Origin: Pelagimonas sp050633425
GTDB taxonomy: Bacteria; Pseudomonadota; Alphaproteobacteria; Rhodobacterales; Rhodobacteraceae
DNA: 64,000 nt
NCBI RefSeq assembly: GCF_050633425.1
Contig: NZ_JBOEGM010000016.1
Span: 124,001-188,000 of the forward strand
Direction of reading: 5' to 3'
Shown here piece by piece: positions 45,294 through 54,718 of this stretch (its first letter is position 1; every line of letters begins with the position of its first letter). The notes beneath the pieces were generated by a model. It was not told the origin of the DNA, did not search any database, and worked only from the letters and a program-made list of their open reading frames with translations. The position numbers and the translations under genes are program-made.

Positions 45294-47981
45294 TTAATTT
45301 GAACCTTGCGCCGTCAGAGATAAAAGCTTTTTCGAGAACCGCGCCGTTTTTCCACCGCCTGGAAGAGAGCGCAGACACGCAAGCGCGCGCTCATTGGTAA
45401 GTTGGGCCTTTTGCGCGACGTGAAGTTCGTAACAAAGCTCCAACATGGCACCGATATCCCTTGGGGTTTCATCTGGTTCGAAATCCAAAAGGCTCACGAT
45501 AGTATCCAGAGCAAAACAGGGAGATCCCATGTCGGCAACGTCTTTCAGAGCTTTTGTCCAACGGTTGGTCGGCAACGAATGCGACATCAAAACCTTTTTA
45601 AGCTCGTTTGCAAAGGTCCGAACCGTTAATCGCCCTTCGGCTGAAAGCCCTGCGGTGGCCTCGATTGCAAGCGAGGAAACGGATTTATCTTCGCAGGCCA
45701 TAAAGCATGCCAGCATAGCCGCCCCGATTTGCCCCACCGGCGGGCCGGGTCGAAAAAACGGCTCCAGATACGCCCGAATAGGATTGTCGGCGAGCTTTCG
45801 TGATGTGTCCAAACCAAGCAACGCGACCCGAAAAAACAGTTCTGGATTCGCCGGTCGGGTGATCGAGGCCCAAGCGATATCGGCAAATGTCTGTCCACAG
45901 TTTGTCGGGTCTTGCGAACCTTGGTCTGGAAAACAAAAGAGAGCGGGCAGGGCGCGGGACCACATTGTATTTGCGGGCGTAACCGGAACCTCAAGCTTGA
46001 GCCAATGCCAAGTCCCATCTTTCGATTCCTGACGGTCGATCTGTAGTTCGATAGCGACTGAAGCCCCGCAGTCTGGCACAGGGTGTTGCTTGAAACTGAA
46101 TGGCCCTTTGAACAGTTTGGTGATTGCTTTGTCGGCCTGTTCAGGCAGGCGCGCGCGCCAAGCAGCCCCCCAGAGTTCGGGCGTGGGGCCAACCTTGACG
46201 TCTTGTCCCAAGGCATAGGCAATGGCCCGATCAGCCTCGGTCGCTAGGGGGAGCTTCCCGACGTCGCGCCCTTCCGGCGCCAGCCTCATCAATGCCATCG
46301 CCATGTCATGTGGTTCGGGTTCGACACTCTGTTTACGATAACATTCCATTCGCGCCAACAGATCGGCAACGTGAACCAGGCCTGAGGTTTCGCTGGGCAG
46401 GGCCAGTAATGGCAAGGAAGCCCCATCACCGACCCGTTCGATCACACCGGCATTTCGGGCAAGATGATGTTCTTGCAGGCTAAGCTCTGTGACATACCTG
46501 AAGTGGTTTTGCCTATCGCGTTCTTCTGCAAGTATCTCCGCAAGCGGCACGTTTTCGGCCAGCGCCCGTCCAGTCATAGCAAGAACGTAGCGAATTTCAC
46601 AGTCGCCCAATGATTGACACACCTGCTTTGCGCGCTTGCGCAGCGGTGACAATGTTTTGACATCCTGTCCAAGCTCAGCGCCGAAACGTGAAATACCATC
46701 AATGGCGCGTTCGACATCAAACGGATCGCGTGGAGATTCCAGTACCGTCAGAAACAATGCAAGAGCCTCATCAGGGGAGGCCACTGCCTCTATCGGCCGA
46801 GCTTGGTTCGGAGCAATGTTGCGTTCGGCATCGGGCGCGGCTCCTGGTGCAGTGCCCGTCATTTCCGCAATCCGCAGTCGGATTGAAGGGGCAACAACAT
46901 CGACATAGTCGGCCAGCTCATCTGAAACACTTTCAGCCCCCAGAGCCTCAATTGCGTCGAGCGCTTTTGCCTGCACCCCCGCATCCTCCAAGATCAGCGC
47001 CAAAACCGCTTTCGCTGCGGCTTCGTGCTTCAATTCAGGTTTGCGTTTCGCAGCGCTCAGCAACAATCGGAGTGCTGCCGTCACGGTGCCCTTGGCACGT
47101 GCTTGCAGGGCAGGTTCCAACGCCGCCAGCAGGTCTTCGGGGGCAATAGCCTCCGATTTTTCCAGCTTTTGGACATGCTTTAGAGCAAACGAGACCGTCG
47201 GCGGGACGGAGGAGGACAGCAACCGCAAATACCGGTCAGATCGCTTCGCCATTTCGTCGACATCCGGCGCCATCAGCATGTGAAACCGCGAATACCATCC
47301 AGCGCGGTATTGGGCAAAATCGCGGTCCAGTGCGTCCAGCGACGCATCCAACAATCGCTGACGATCCAGCAAACCTTCGTCGGAGTATCTTTTGATCCGA
47401 TCCGCCCAACTTTCCTGACCGTGTTCTAGGTACTTGTCATGGTTGGCAAGGCTGTTTTCTCCGCCGCCCTCGACGTCGAAAAACCGCCAGACATCCCCGT
47501 CCAACAATTCCGCCTTGCTGTCCTCTGTTCGCGTGCCGGACCAATGAGAGTAGTAGCCAAGAATGATGGCGTCACTGACCGGGCGCTGGCACAGGCCAGC
47601 CTGCCAAAGCTTTTGCAAGCCATTTATAGAGAAAGTGCTTTCGTTGACGAAATGGTCGACGACACCTTGTGTCCAGTCCGGGTCAAGCTTGCGCAGGATG
47701 TCCTCGATCGGGATTTTCGCCGGCATAGGGAAGAACGGCAGCTTGGTCAGTTCGGATTGCGATGCGGTCGCAAGGACGGCGATTGAAACGGCTTCTCCGT
47801 CCGAAACCTTGGACTGGGGTTTTTCGGAACCAAAATTCCAATAGGTGTCCAATTTCTTGAACAAGGCCATCGCCGGTTTGGCAAAGGCCCGACGTTCCTT
47901 GGCGGGCGTCTTGGCCAACCGCTCCAACACATTTGGGGCGCTGTTCGAGGAAATGAATTCCAGAAATTCCTGCTCAGTCAT
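45294..47981 (-). CDS. DUF6493-like large repeat protein, partner of SWIM protein
   Basis: An 895-residue protein without signal peptide or membrane segments. The N-terminal part (EFLEFISSNSAPNVLERLAK, ERRAFAKPAMALFKKL) resembles the DUF6493 family as I remember it. The middle (about residues 260-370) is alanine/leucine-rich and looks like HEAT-type helical repeats. The C-terminal third has mixed composition with a helical end. It starts eight bases inside the end of the SWIM gene, so translation is coupled. SWIM and DUF6493 genes are often paired, sometimes with MoxR ATPase and VWA genes, which are absent here. Function unknown. Confidence 0.65.
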   Translation of the reverse strand: MTEQEFLEFISSNSAPNVLERLAKTPAKERRAFAKPAMALFKKLDTYWNFGSEKPQSKVSDGEAVSIAVLATASQSELTKLPFFPMPAKIPIEDILRKLDPDWTQGVVDHFVNESTFSINGLQKLWQAGLCQRPVSDAIILGYYSHWSGTRTEDSKAELLDGDVWRFFDVEGGGENSLANHDKYLEHGQESWADRIKRYSDEGLLDRQRLLDASLDALDRDFAQYRAGWYSRFHMLMAPDVDEMAKRSDRYLRLLSSSVPPTVSFALKHVQKLEKSEAIAPEDLLAALEPALQARAKGTVTAALRLLLSAAKRKPELKHEAAAKAVLALILEDAGVQAKALDAIEALGAESVSDELADYVDVVAPSIRLRIAEMTGTAPGAAPDAERNIAPNQARPIEAVASPDEALALFLTVLESPRDPFDVERAIDGISRFGAELGQDVKTLSPLRKRAKQVCQSLGDCEIRYVLAMTGRALAENVPLAEILAEERDRQNHFRYVTELSLQEHHLARNAGVIERVGDGASLPLLALPSETSGLVHVADLLARMECYRKQSVEPEPHDMAMALMRLAPEGRDVGKLPLATEADRAIAYALGQDVKVGPTPELWGAAWRARLPEQADKAITKLFKGPFSFKQHPVPDCGASVAIELQIDRQESKDGTWHWLKLEVPVTPANTMWSRALPALFCFPDQGSQDPTNCGQTFADIAWASITRPANPELFFRVALLGLDTSRKLADNPIRAYLEPFFRPGPPVGQIGAAMLACFMACEDKSVSSLAIEATAGLSAEGRLTVRTFANELKKVLMSHSLPTNRWTKALKDVADMGSPCFALDTIVSLLDFEPDETPRDIGAMLELCYELHVAQKAQLTNERALACLRSLPGGGKTARFSKKLLSLTAQGSN

Positions 47982-49305
47982 TTTGCCGGTTCATCTCCAT
48001 CTCGGCTGCAAGGATGTGTTTGCATGGCCCGCGTTGATTGCCGTTTTTTGCAAACCAAGGGCACGTGCATCGCCAATCGTTTTCGACTAGCTCGACCTTG
48101 TGGATCACATCATCCGACGACACGTCGGCCACGTCATCTGACCACCGCACGGCTCCTGCATCGACCAATTTCTTTGCCGACTTCAGGCGCGGGTTCAGAC
48201 CTTCGGTTTTGCTCATGTCAAACGGAAGGTTTCGGTGGAAATAGGCCCGTTGCGCCAGGTCGAACCCCAACCGGCCTCCGGCGGCGAGCTTGGCCAAAGC
48301 CACGTCAACGACCTCAATCGAAAGATCAGTCGTCTTGGAAATCGCCTCCGCATCGATACTGTCTTGCCAGCTCAGCTGAGCCGTGACCGCCGCCAAGCCT
48401 GTGTCGTCCGAGTTTGCCATGCGGCTGAGCAATCCGCCGTCGCCCGAAAAACCACGCCAGGGCTCTGCGTTCAAGACAAGCCACACCCTTTGGGTCCCGA
48501 AATTCAATGCCCAGCTTGTCGCGCCAGTTGCCGGATTGAACTGCACGTCAAGGCTGTCGGCCAACGCAGCCAAGGGCTCAAATACACGCAAACGGTGGCA
48601 CCCTCGCAGAGGAACGGCTCCGGGTGCCTCGCGGGCCGTGACACGCGCCATGGGCCCATTCGCGCCAACCCAGATTCGTTGGTCATTTTTCCCTCGGGGC
48701 AGCCCGCGTAAGAACCGTTGCGCTGCGATCTTGGGCAGGCTGAACGCCGGACACATCCCGGCCATCGCCACCTGTACCTCGGCAAATCCTTTGACCCACC
48801 GCAAAGGCAGCGGCACTTTCTTTTCGAAGTAGGCCTTGCCATCGGTGACAACTTCGACCGAGTTTGAGCCGATGCTGATCTCCATTTCGGTATCGCGAGC
48901 GACGGACGATAGCGCACCTCTTAATTCCGGGCCGAAATCAACATTGGTTGTCCCTTTGCTGCGCGCTTGAGCTTCCAAGGCGCTGTTGTCCAGATCCAAC
49001 CGGATATAGGCGCTGCAACAGGCCGAGAACCCCTCGAACCGAACTGCGTCTGCGCCAACTGTCGCGACGGGATCTGCTTCACGAAGGATCTTGGCGAGCA
49101 TTGAGGGGGGGACATAGAACCGTGATCCCACGATCTCGGAAACCGCACGGAGCGATTTTGCAGTGATGTTTGGATATAGCGCACGAGCTTTTAAGAATAC
49201 CGGCGTTGTCGGGACATTCTGATCGCTGGCAAGCGCCAATGCCTGTCCCTGTAAGGTGGGGCGCAATTCCGAGGCGTGATCATATTTGTAAATTTGTTCA
49301 ATCAC
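47974..49305 (-). CDS. SWIM zinc-finger protein
   Basis: A protein of about 443 residues. The SWIM zinc finger is at the C-terminus: WRCTCPWFAKNGNQRGPCKH, giving CxC-x11-CxH, followed by ILAAEMEMNRQND. The N-terminal domain (IYKYDHASELRPTLQGQALA to FYVPPSMLAKIL) is the family's usual lead-in. SWIM domains bind DNA or protein. The start is uncertain: GTG 49305 begins at the family's normal N-terminus, while ATG 49383 or 49404 would add a cysteine/leucine-rich stretch with no ribosome site. It overlaps the DUF6493-like gene. An exact 18-bp tandem array lies upstream. Confidence 0.75.
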   Translation of the reverse strand: MIEQIYKYDHASELRPTLQGQALALASDQNVPTTPVFLKARALYPNITAKSLRAVSEIVGSRFYVPPSMLAKILREADPVATVGADAVRFEGFSACCSAYIRLDLDNSALEAQARSKGTTNVDFGPELRGALSSVARDTEMEISIGSNSVEVVTDGKAYFEKKVPLPLRWVKGFAEVQVAMAGMCPAFSLPKIAAQRFLRGLPRGKNDQRIWVGANGPMARVTAREAPGAVPLRGCHRLRVFEPLAALADSLDVQFNPATGATSWALNFGTQRVWLVLNAEPWRGFSGDGGLLSRMANSDDTGLAAVTAQLSWQDSIDAEAISKTTDLSIEVVDVALAKLAAGGRLGFDLAQRAYFHRNLPFDMSKTEGLNPRLKSAKKLVDAGAVRWSDDVADVSSDDVIHKVELVENDWRCTCPWFAKNGNQRGPCKHILAAEMEMNRQND

Positions 49306-49472
49306 TAACGAACTCAAAAGCAGTAGGTGTCTTATAAGAATGCGAGAGCATTTATAACACTGTTCAGGGTCTCTGTCTGCCATTCTCACGCGCGTATGCA
49401 ACATATTCGTGCGCCCTGCGGGAGTATAGTGCGTTTATCTGTGAATTGCCCGGAGGTTTGCGGTCGTTGTCG

Positions 49473-49544
49473 CCGTCCTACGATACATAGCCGTCCTACG
49501 ATACATAGCCGTCCTACGATACATAGCCGTCCTACGATACATAG
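49473..49544 (+). repeat. Four exact tandem copies of an 18-bp repeat
   Basis: The unit CCGTCCTACGATACATAG is repeated four times without a single difference (49473-49490, 49491-49508, 49509-49526, 49527-49544). It lies 168 bases upstream of the SWIM GTG start. There are no spacers, so it is not a CRISPR. It could be a cluster of regulator sites or a recent slippage product. Confidence 0.9.
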
Positions 49545-50181
49545 ATGACGCCCCGCAGCTTATGAACGTTTTCACCAATTTGGATCATTGCAGCTCTGCA
49601 AACTCGGACAGTGGCAAGGCCTTTGTCGCCGCTGCAACGCAGGGCGAAGCGACCCTCCACAAGGGGTATGTGAGCGATACCGAAGCCAAGCTCCGTGCAA
49701 AGAAACTGTAGCCAGCATCGCGAAGCAAGCTTTTGACATCGAAGGCGAATAGATGGCCTAAATGTTGAAGATCGAAGCCGCGCAACCTGATCGCCGTGGC
49801 CTTACCAATCCTCACAGACCTCTGGAAAGCCCGCAGCGGCGCGTTTGAAATTCGTCGAAAGGAACCGATGATCTCGTTTGGCCGAACCAACACAAACATC
49901 CGCAAAGCCGCCGATCCACCGTTCGATACCGAAAGCGCCGCCAAAGCCTGCGCACAGAAATCCCGAGTGGCCCTCACTTCCGAAACCCTCGCTAAAATCC
50001 AGCCAAAGCAGAACGCTTTCGACACAAGTTTTGGAACCGCTCTGAATTTTATGAAATGCTTGAAAACGTGAAAAAAGAGCGCGAGGATCGCCGTCCAAGC
50101 CTTCCGAAACTGATGTTCAGGCCCCCAAAACAACCTGACCCATCAGGGTCTTTGGTCGTCTGGATCGCGATGAAAGTAAAA
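49545..50181. other. Gene-poor region next to tRNA-Ser
   Basis: About 640 bases. The longest frames are 49585-50133 (minus) and 49796-50071 (plus). Neither has a recognisable domain or a good start. The sequence may be a decayed element beside the tRNA. Confidence 0.4.
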
Positions 50182-50271
50182 TGGCGGAGAGACAGGGATT
50201 CGAACCCTGGGTAGGCTTGCACCCACAACGGTTTTCGAGACCGCCCCGTTCGACCACTCCGGCACCTCTCC
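50182..50271 (-). tRNA. tRNA-Ser (anticodon CGA)
   Basis: On the minus strand it starts GGAGAGGTGCCGGAGTGGTC and has the anticodon loop CTCGAAA (anticodon CGA) in a GCGGT/ACCGT stem. It has the long variable arm typical of serine tRNAs, a T-arm CAGGG-TTCGAAT-CCCTG and acceptor strand TCTCTCC, then G73 and an encoded CCA. It reads UCG codons. Confidence 0.95.
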
Positions 50272-50419
50272 GCGGGGGTCTTGGTGAAGGGGCGTTTAGA
50301 CCGCCAGGCTAGGGCATGCAACAAGAAATTTACACAATCCGCTCATGAAGGCGTAGCCCCCTTGGAATTCCCGGCAGGGCGGCCTACCGTTATAGAGATT
50401 ACGATATAAGGATACCGTC

Positions 50420-51220
50420 ATGTTGCGCCGCTTTTTCGCAGGTCTGTTGGCCATCAGCCTTGCTTTGCCGGTACAGGCTGCACCGTCGGATGATGTGCTT
50501 GATGCGCTACAGCTGGACCAGCTGCTGACCATCATGCGCCAAGAAGGTGTGACCTATGGCCAGGAAATGGCGGCGGATATGTTTGCTGGCGGTGAGAATG
50601 CCCAATGGCAAGGATTGCTCGACCAGATCTATGACATTTCCAAAATGGAAGAGCTGGTGCGCACCCAATTCGGTCAGGCTTTGGGGGATGCCGACACCGA
50701 TGCTTTGCTGGCGTTTTTCCAATCCGATCTCGGGAAACAGGTTGTCGGGCTCGAACTGAGTGCGCGACGGGCGATGATTGATGACGCAATCGAACAGGTG
50801 GCGCGCCAATCCTATTACGAGGCGGACGAAGACGAGATCAAAGGGATCACAGATTTTATTGAGGCCAATGATTTGATCGAGGCCAATGTCACTGGTGCGC
50901 TGAACGCCTCCTTTCAATTCTATCGGGGGCTCGTTGATGGGGGCGGGATTGAGTTGAGTGAAGGTGAAATCCTCTCCGACGTTTGGGCCCAAGAGGATGA
51001 GACCAGGATTGACACGCGTGAATGGATTTATGGGTTTTTGATGATGGCCTATGGCCCACTGGATGAGGCCGAACTCGATACATATGTCGCCTTTTCATCC
51101 AGCCCAGAGGGCAGGGCGCTCAACCAGGCGCTTTTTGCAGGCTTTAACCAAATGTATGACGACATTTCCTATGCATTGGGCTTGGCGGCAGCCCAGCAAA
51201 TGCAAGGGCAAGACCTCTAG
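50420..51220 (+). CDS. Exported DUF2059-domain protein
   Basis: A 266-residue periplasmic protein with a signal peptide (MLRRFFAGLLAISLALPVQA). Two DUF2059-like segments are visible: MEELVRTQFGQALGDADTDA followed by LLAFFQSDLGKQVVGLE near residue 80, and a second similar stretch PLDEAELDTYVAFSSSPEGR near residue 215. AAGGA precedes ATG 50420. It stands alone between tRNA-Ser and rplU. The function of the family is unknown. Confidence 0.75.
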   Translation: MLRRFFAGLLAISLALPVQAAPSDDVLDALQLDQLLTIMRQEGVTYGQEMAADMFAGGENAQWQGLLDQIYDISKMEELVRTQFGQALGDADTDALLAFFQSDLGKQVVGLELSARRAMIDDAIEQVARQSYYEADEDEIKGITDFIEANDLIEANVTGALNASFQFYRGLVDGGGIELSEGEILSDVWAQEDETRIDTREWIYGFLMMAYGPLDEAELDTYVAFSSSPEGRALNQALFAGFNQMYDDISYALGLAAAQQMQGQDL

Positions 51221-51274
51221 CCGGGGCCATTCAGAGCAAGGGCAATAATACAGGCATGTGTCCTGACTCACGCC

Positions 51275-51303
51275 TTGACAAACAGGCCGCGACGCGTGCA
51301 TAA
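51275..51303 (+). promoter_or_regulatory. Candidate promoter of the rplU-rpmA operon
   Basis: TTGACA (51275-51280) is followed after 17 bases by GCATAA. It lies about 170 bases before rplU. The leader contains a small CGTCTC-AAAC-GAGACG hairpin near 51357. The -10 match is modest. Confidence 0.45.
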
Positions 51304-51474
51304 GCGCGCCACAAAGGACGGGGCTACGGCTCCGCCTTTTGTTTTTGTTGAAACGAACGTCTCAAACGAGACGCGCGGTTCGAGGCGGCAAAAGGGTTTG
51401 ACCACTGTGTTTGACCCAAGCCCTAAACGCCCAGAAATGGGGGCCGTAGAACGCGATATGAAAGGAAACACGCG

Positions 51475-52074
51475 ATGTTCGCGGTACTCAAGACCGGCGG
51501 CAAGCAATATAAAGTCCAGGCGGGTGATATCCTCCGTGTGGAAAAGCTGGCTGCTGATGCGGGCGAAACCGTCCAGTTCAACGATATTCTGATGATTGGT
51601 GGCGAAAGCACGGCCATTGGCGCGCCTTTTGTGGCTGGTGCCGGTGTTCAGGCCGAAGTCGTCGACCAGATCAAAGGCGAAAAGACCATCAACTTCGTTA
51701 TGCGCCGTCGTAAGCACGGTTCGCAGCGGACCAAAGGTCATCGTCAGCAGCTCACACTGCTTAAGATCACTGACATTCTGGCCACTGGCGCAGATGCATC
51801 CGGCGTTAAAGCTGCTGTTGGCGCGGGTTCCGCTCCTAAGGCTGCTGCGCCTGCCGCTGCAAAACCAGCCAAGAAAGCTGCTGCTCCTAAGGCAGAAGCC
51901 GCCACTGGTGCAGATGATCTGACAGAAATCAACGGTGTCGGCCCTGCCGCTGCCAAAAAGCTGGTGGAAGCCGGCATCACAACGTTTGCACAGCTCGCAG
52001 CCGTTGACGCGGACACCTTTGAAGGTGCCAAAGTCAAGGCTGATTGGGTCGAGCAAGCCAAAACGCTCGCCTAA
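51475..52074 (+). CDS. rplU: 50S ribosomal protein L21 with C-terminal HhH extension
   Basis: A 199-residue L21. Residues 1-102 are the normal protein (MFAVLKTGGKQYKVQAGDIL to KVRRRKHGSQRTKGHRQ-type end HRQQLTLLKITDI). A long alanine/lysine linker then leads to a helix-hairpin-helix-like domain (DLTEINGVGPAAAKKLVEAG ITTFAQLAAVD). The usual length is about 103 residues. The extension is known in many alphaproteobacteria and may bind rRNA. GAAAGGAAAC precedes the ATG. rpmA follows after 18 bases. Confidence 0.95.
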   Translation: MFAVLKTGGKQYKVQAGDILRVEKLAADAGETVQFNDILMIGGESTAIGAPFVAGAGVQAEVVDQIKGEKTINFVMRRRKHGSQRTKGHRQQLTLLKITDILATGADASGVKAAVGAGSAPKAAAPAAAKPAKKAAAPKAEAATGADDLTEINGVGPAAAKKLVEAGITTFAQLAAVDADTFEGAKVKADWVEQAKTLA

Positions 52075-52092
52075 GGCTAAGGAGAAACACGA

Positions 52093-52362
52093 ATGGCACA
52101 TAAAAAAGCTGGCGGTTCCTCCCGCAACGGTCGCGACTCAGCTGGTCGTCGTCTTGGTGTAAAATTGTACGGTGGCCAAGCGGCCAACCCAGGCAATATC
52201 GTCGTGCGTCAGCGCGGCACCAAGTTTTGGCCAGGTGAAGGCGTAGGCATGGGCAAAGATCACACAATCTTTGCAACTGTCGAAGGCGCAGTCACCTTCC
52301 GCAAAGGCCTCAAGGGCCGAACCTTTATTTCGGTTCTTCCGGTGGCGGAGGCCGCTGAATAA
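52093..52362 (+). CDS. rpmA: 50S ribosomal protein L27
   Basis: An 89-residue L27, starting MAHKKAGGSSRNGRDSAGRR with the flexible N-terminal arm that reaches the peptidyl transferase centre. The body GNIVVRQRGTKFWPGEGVGM is typical. AAGGAGAAA precedes the ATG. It is co-transcribed with rplU and followed by a strong terminator. Confidence 0.97.
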   Translation: MAHKKAGGSSRNGRDSAGRRLGVKLYGGQAANPGNIVVRQRGTKFWPGEGVGMGKDHTIFATVEGAVTFRKGLKGRTFISVLPVAEAAE

Positions 52363-52389
52363 GCCGACCTAAGGTCTGAATGACATTGA

Positions 52390-52425
52390 GGGGATCGGCA
52401 ATCGCCGGTCCCCTTTCTCGTTTTT
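52390..52425 (+). terminator. Intrinsic terminator after rpmA
   Basis: GGGGATCGGC (52390-52399) pairs with GCCGGTCCCC (52404-52413) with one G-T pair around a four-base loop, followed by TTTCTCGTTTTT. Confidence 0.9.
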
Positions 52426-52529
52426 GTATCGAGTGTGGGGGCGGTGCAGGTCACAATATCGACAATCTGTCGGTTTAACTGTTCACCAATGCCTATGTAG
52501 TAGAGGCAATGCACATGAGGAGAGTGCAG

Positions 52530-53069
52530 ATGAGCCTGGATGATTTGCCGCAACAGCCCTTGGTTGAGACCGAGCGGTTTGATTTGCGCCCAGTGCAGCA
52601 ATCCGATGTTGGTTTGCTTGAGCATTACGCCGGCGACGAACGTGTCGCACAGATGACCCCAACAATTCCACACCCTTTGCCGCCCGGCGCGGTTCAGGCA
52701 ATGGTTGATCGTGTCACGACGACCGAACGCGAAGAAGATGCCTGGGTCATGGACGCCACCAAAGTGGGCGGTGCCGAAGTGATGGGTGCGATTACGCTCA
52801 AACGTATGGACCGCAACCAATCCGAGATCGGCTATTGGGTCGCACCATTGTTTTGGAACACGGGCCTCGCCTCGGATGCCGTCCAAGCATTGGTGGCGGC
52901 CAACCCAATGCAAAACGACGCTATCTTCGCATCGGTTTTCCAAGACAACCCGGCCTCGGCCCGCGTTCTGGTCAATTGCGGATTTGAATATATTGGCGAC
53001 GCGGAATCTTTCTGTGTCTCACGTAATGCCAAGGTTCCGACATGGACCTACATTAAAAAGCTGACCTAA
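52530..53069 (+). CDS. GNAT-family N-acetyltransferase (RimJ/RimL type)
   Basis: A 179-residue acetyltransferase: LVETERFDLRPVQQSDVGLL at the N-terminus, EIGYWVAPLFWNTGLASDAV as the acetyl-CoA-binding region, and NPASARVLVNCGFEYIGDAE near the end. It would acetylate an amine on a protein or small molecule. ATG 52530 has AGGAG eight bases upstream and is preferred to 52509. One base separates its stop from the next GNAT gene. Confidence 0.85.
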   Translation: MSLDDLPQQPLVETERFDLRPVQQSDVGLLEHYAGDERVAQMTPTIPHPLPPGAVQAMVDRVTTTEREEDAWVMDATKVGGAEVMGAITLKRMDRNQSEIGYWVAPLFWNTGLASDAVQALVAANPMQNDAIFASVFQDNPASARVLVNCGFEYIGDAESFCVSRNAKVPTWTYIKKLT

Positions 53070-53070
53070 C

Positions 53071-53616
53071 ATGCTGAATTTGCACACAGGTCGCTTTGTA
53101 TTGCGGCCCATGTGCGCCGCAGATGCCATCTGGATCGCGCGAGAGATCGCCAATCCTCTGGTTCATTGTTGGCTGTCCACTGTTCCAAATCCCTACGATG
53201 TGACGGATTCTGCGTGGTTCATTGAGCGTTTTGCCGAAAACCCAGGGTTCAAGGTTGTCCAAGATGCGGGCAATCCGCTTGGGATAATCTCAATCGAACG
53301 CGCCAGCAGCTTTGATGCCGCTCGGAGCCACACACCCGAGCTTGGGTATTGGTTGGCTAAACACGCATGGGGGCGCGGCGTTATGAGCGAAGCGGCACAG
53401 GCGATGGTTGATTGGTTCTTTGAAACCGGCCGGGGGGATGTCATCGCCTCAGGCTGGATTGCCGGAAACACACGTTCGGCGCATGTCTTGGCCAAGCTTG
53501 GATTTCGCCGAACTGGCGAAACAGTGATGCGTTACGCTCATTTTCATGGCAAAGAGGTGCCGATTGAACGGGTCACCTTGACAAAAGATCACTGGCAATG
53601 CGCCAAGCCCGGTTGA
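53071..53616 (+). CDS. GNAT-family N-acetyltransferase (RimJ/RimL type)
   Basis: A 181-residue paralogue of the preceding acetyltransferase: LHTGRFVLRPMCAADAIWIA, ELGYWLAKHAWGRGVMSEAA and the closing NTRSAHVLAKLGFRRTGET. The start lies one base after the upstream stop, so translation is coupled. The two genes sit between rpmA and obgE, a position where roseobacters commonly carry GNATs. Substrates unknown. Confidence 0.85.
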   Translation: MLNLHTGRFVLRPMCAADAIWIAREIANPLVHCWLSTVPNPYDVTDSAWFIERFAENPGFKVVQDAGNPLGIISIERASSFDAARSHTPELGYWLAKHAWGRGVMSEAAQAMVDWFFETGRGDVIASGWIAGNTRSAHVLAKLGFRRTGETVMRYAHFHGKEVPIERVTLTKDHWQCAKPG

Positions 53617-53671
53617 GAAAACCCAACTTCCCCGCTAAACCGCCCGAACCCTATAGTGAAAGCCCTGTCAG

Positions 53672-54718
53672 ATGAAATTCCTCGATCTTTGCAAAGTCTA
53701 TATCCGCTCCGGCGCGGGCGGTAACGGCTGCATCAGCTTCCGTCGCGAGAAATTCATCGAATATGGTGGACCAGATGGTGGCGACGGTGGGCGGGGCGGT
53801 TCTGTCTGGGCCGAGGCCGTGGATGGGCTCAACACCCTGATCGACTTTCGGTATCAACAACACTGGTTTGCCGATAACGGCAAAAGCGGCATGGGACAGG
53901 GGCGCACCGGCAAGGATGGCGGCGACATAATCCTCAAAGTGCCGGTCGGCACCGAAGTTCTGGACGAAGACGAAGAGACCGTCATCGCCGATCTTACCGA
54001 ACTCGGCCAGCGCGTTTTGCTGGCCAAAGGGGGAAATGGCGGCTGGGGCAACCTGCATTTCAAGACCTCGACCAACCAAGCGCCACGCCGTGCCAATCCT
54101 GGCCAAGACGAGATCAACCGCACCCTTTGGCTGCGTCTGAAACTGATCGCCGATGTCGGTTTGGTAGGCCTTCCCAATGCCGGAAAATCGACTTTTCTGG
54201 CCGCGACGTCCAATGCGCGTCCGAAAATCGCCGATTATCCGTTTACCACGCTGCACCCCAACCTTGGCGTCGTGCTGGTTGATGGCAAGGAATTTGTTGT
54301 TGCCGACATTCCCGGCTTGATCGAAGGCGCACATGAAGGGCGCGGCTTGGGCGATCTTTTCCTAGGCCACGTCGAACGTTGCGCGGTGTTGTTACACCTG
54401 ATTGATGGCAGTTCGGGCAGCTTGCTTGAGGATTATAAAACCATCTGTTCGGAGCTCGAAGCCTATGGCGAAGGGCTTGCCGACAAACCACGCGTAACTG
54501 TTTTGAACAAGATCGACACGCTCGACGACGAAGAACGCGTGTTCCTCAAGGATGAGCTCGAAGCGATTGGCGCGGAAAACGTCATGCTAATGTCGGGTGC
54601 ATCCAGCGAAGGTGTGACGGATGTTTTGCGCGCCCTGCGACCGCATGTTGAAGCGCGTCGGGAGGCCGAAAAACCCGTTGATCCCGAAGAAGAAGGGGAT
54701 GGGACGTGGCGACCCTAA
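53672..54718 (+). CDS. obgE: Obg GTPase (ribosome assembly)
   Basis: A 348-residue Obg. The glycine-rich N-terminal Obg fold (KVYIRSGAGGNGCISFRREK, GGDGGRGGSVWAEA) is followed by a GTPase domain with G1 GLPNAGKSTFLAAT near residue 167, G3 DIPGLIEGAHEGRGLG, G4 NKIDT and G5 SGASSEGV. It couples 50S assembly to GTP level. The C-terminus overlaps the proB start by 13 bases. Confidence 0.96.
   Translation: MKFLDLCKVYIRSGAGGNGCISFRREKFIEYGGPDGGDGGRGGSVWAEAVDGLNTLIDFRYQQHWFADNGKSGMGQGRTGKDGGDIILKVPVGTEVLDEDEETVIADLTELGQRVLLAKGGNGGWGNLHFKTSTNQAPRRANPGQDEINRTLWLRLKLIADVGLVGLPNAGKSTFLAATSNARPKIADYPFTTLHPNLGVVLVDGKEFVVADIPGLIEGAHEGRGLGDLFLGHVERCAVLLHLIDGSSGSLLEDYKTICSELEAYGEGLADKPRVTVLNKIDTLDDEERVFLKDELEAIGAENVMLMSGASSEGVTDVLRALRPHVEARREAEKPVDPEEEGDGTWRP

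Noticed and set aside
49473..49544. CRISPR array
   Set aside because: The four repeats are contiguous with no spacers and no cas genes are present.
49585..50133. 182-codon open frame on the minus strand
   Set aside because: No recognisable domain, no ribosome site, and a competing frame on the other strand; composition looks non-coding.
45294..50271. Genomic island integrated at tRNA-Ser
   Set aside because: The tRNA 3' end faces the SWIM/DUF6493 operon, but no integrase gene and no duplicate of the tRNA end were seen on the left.
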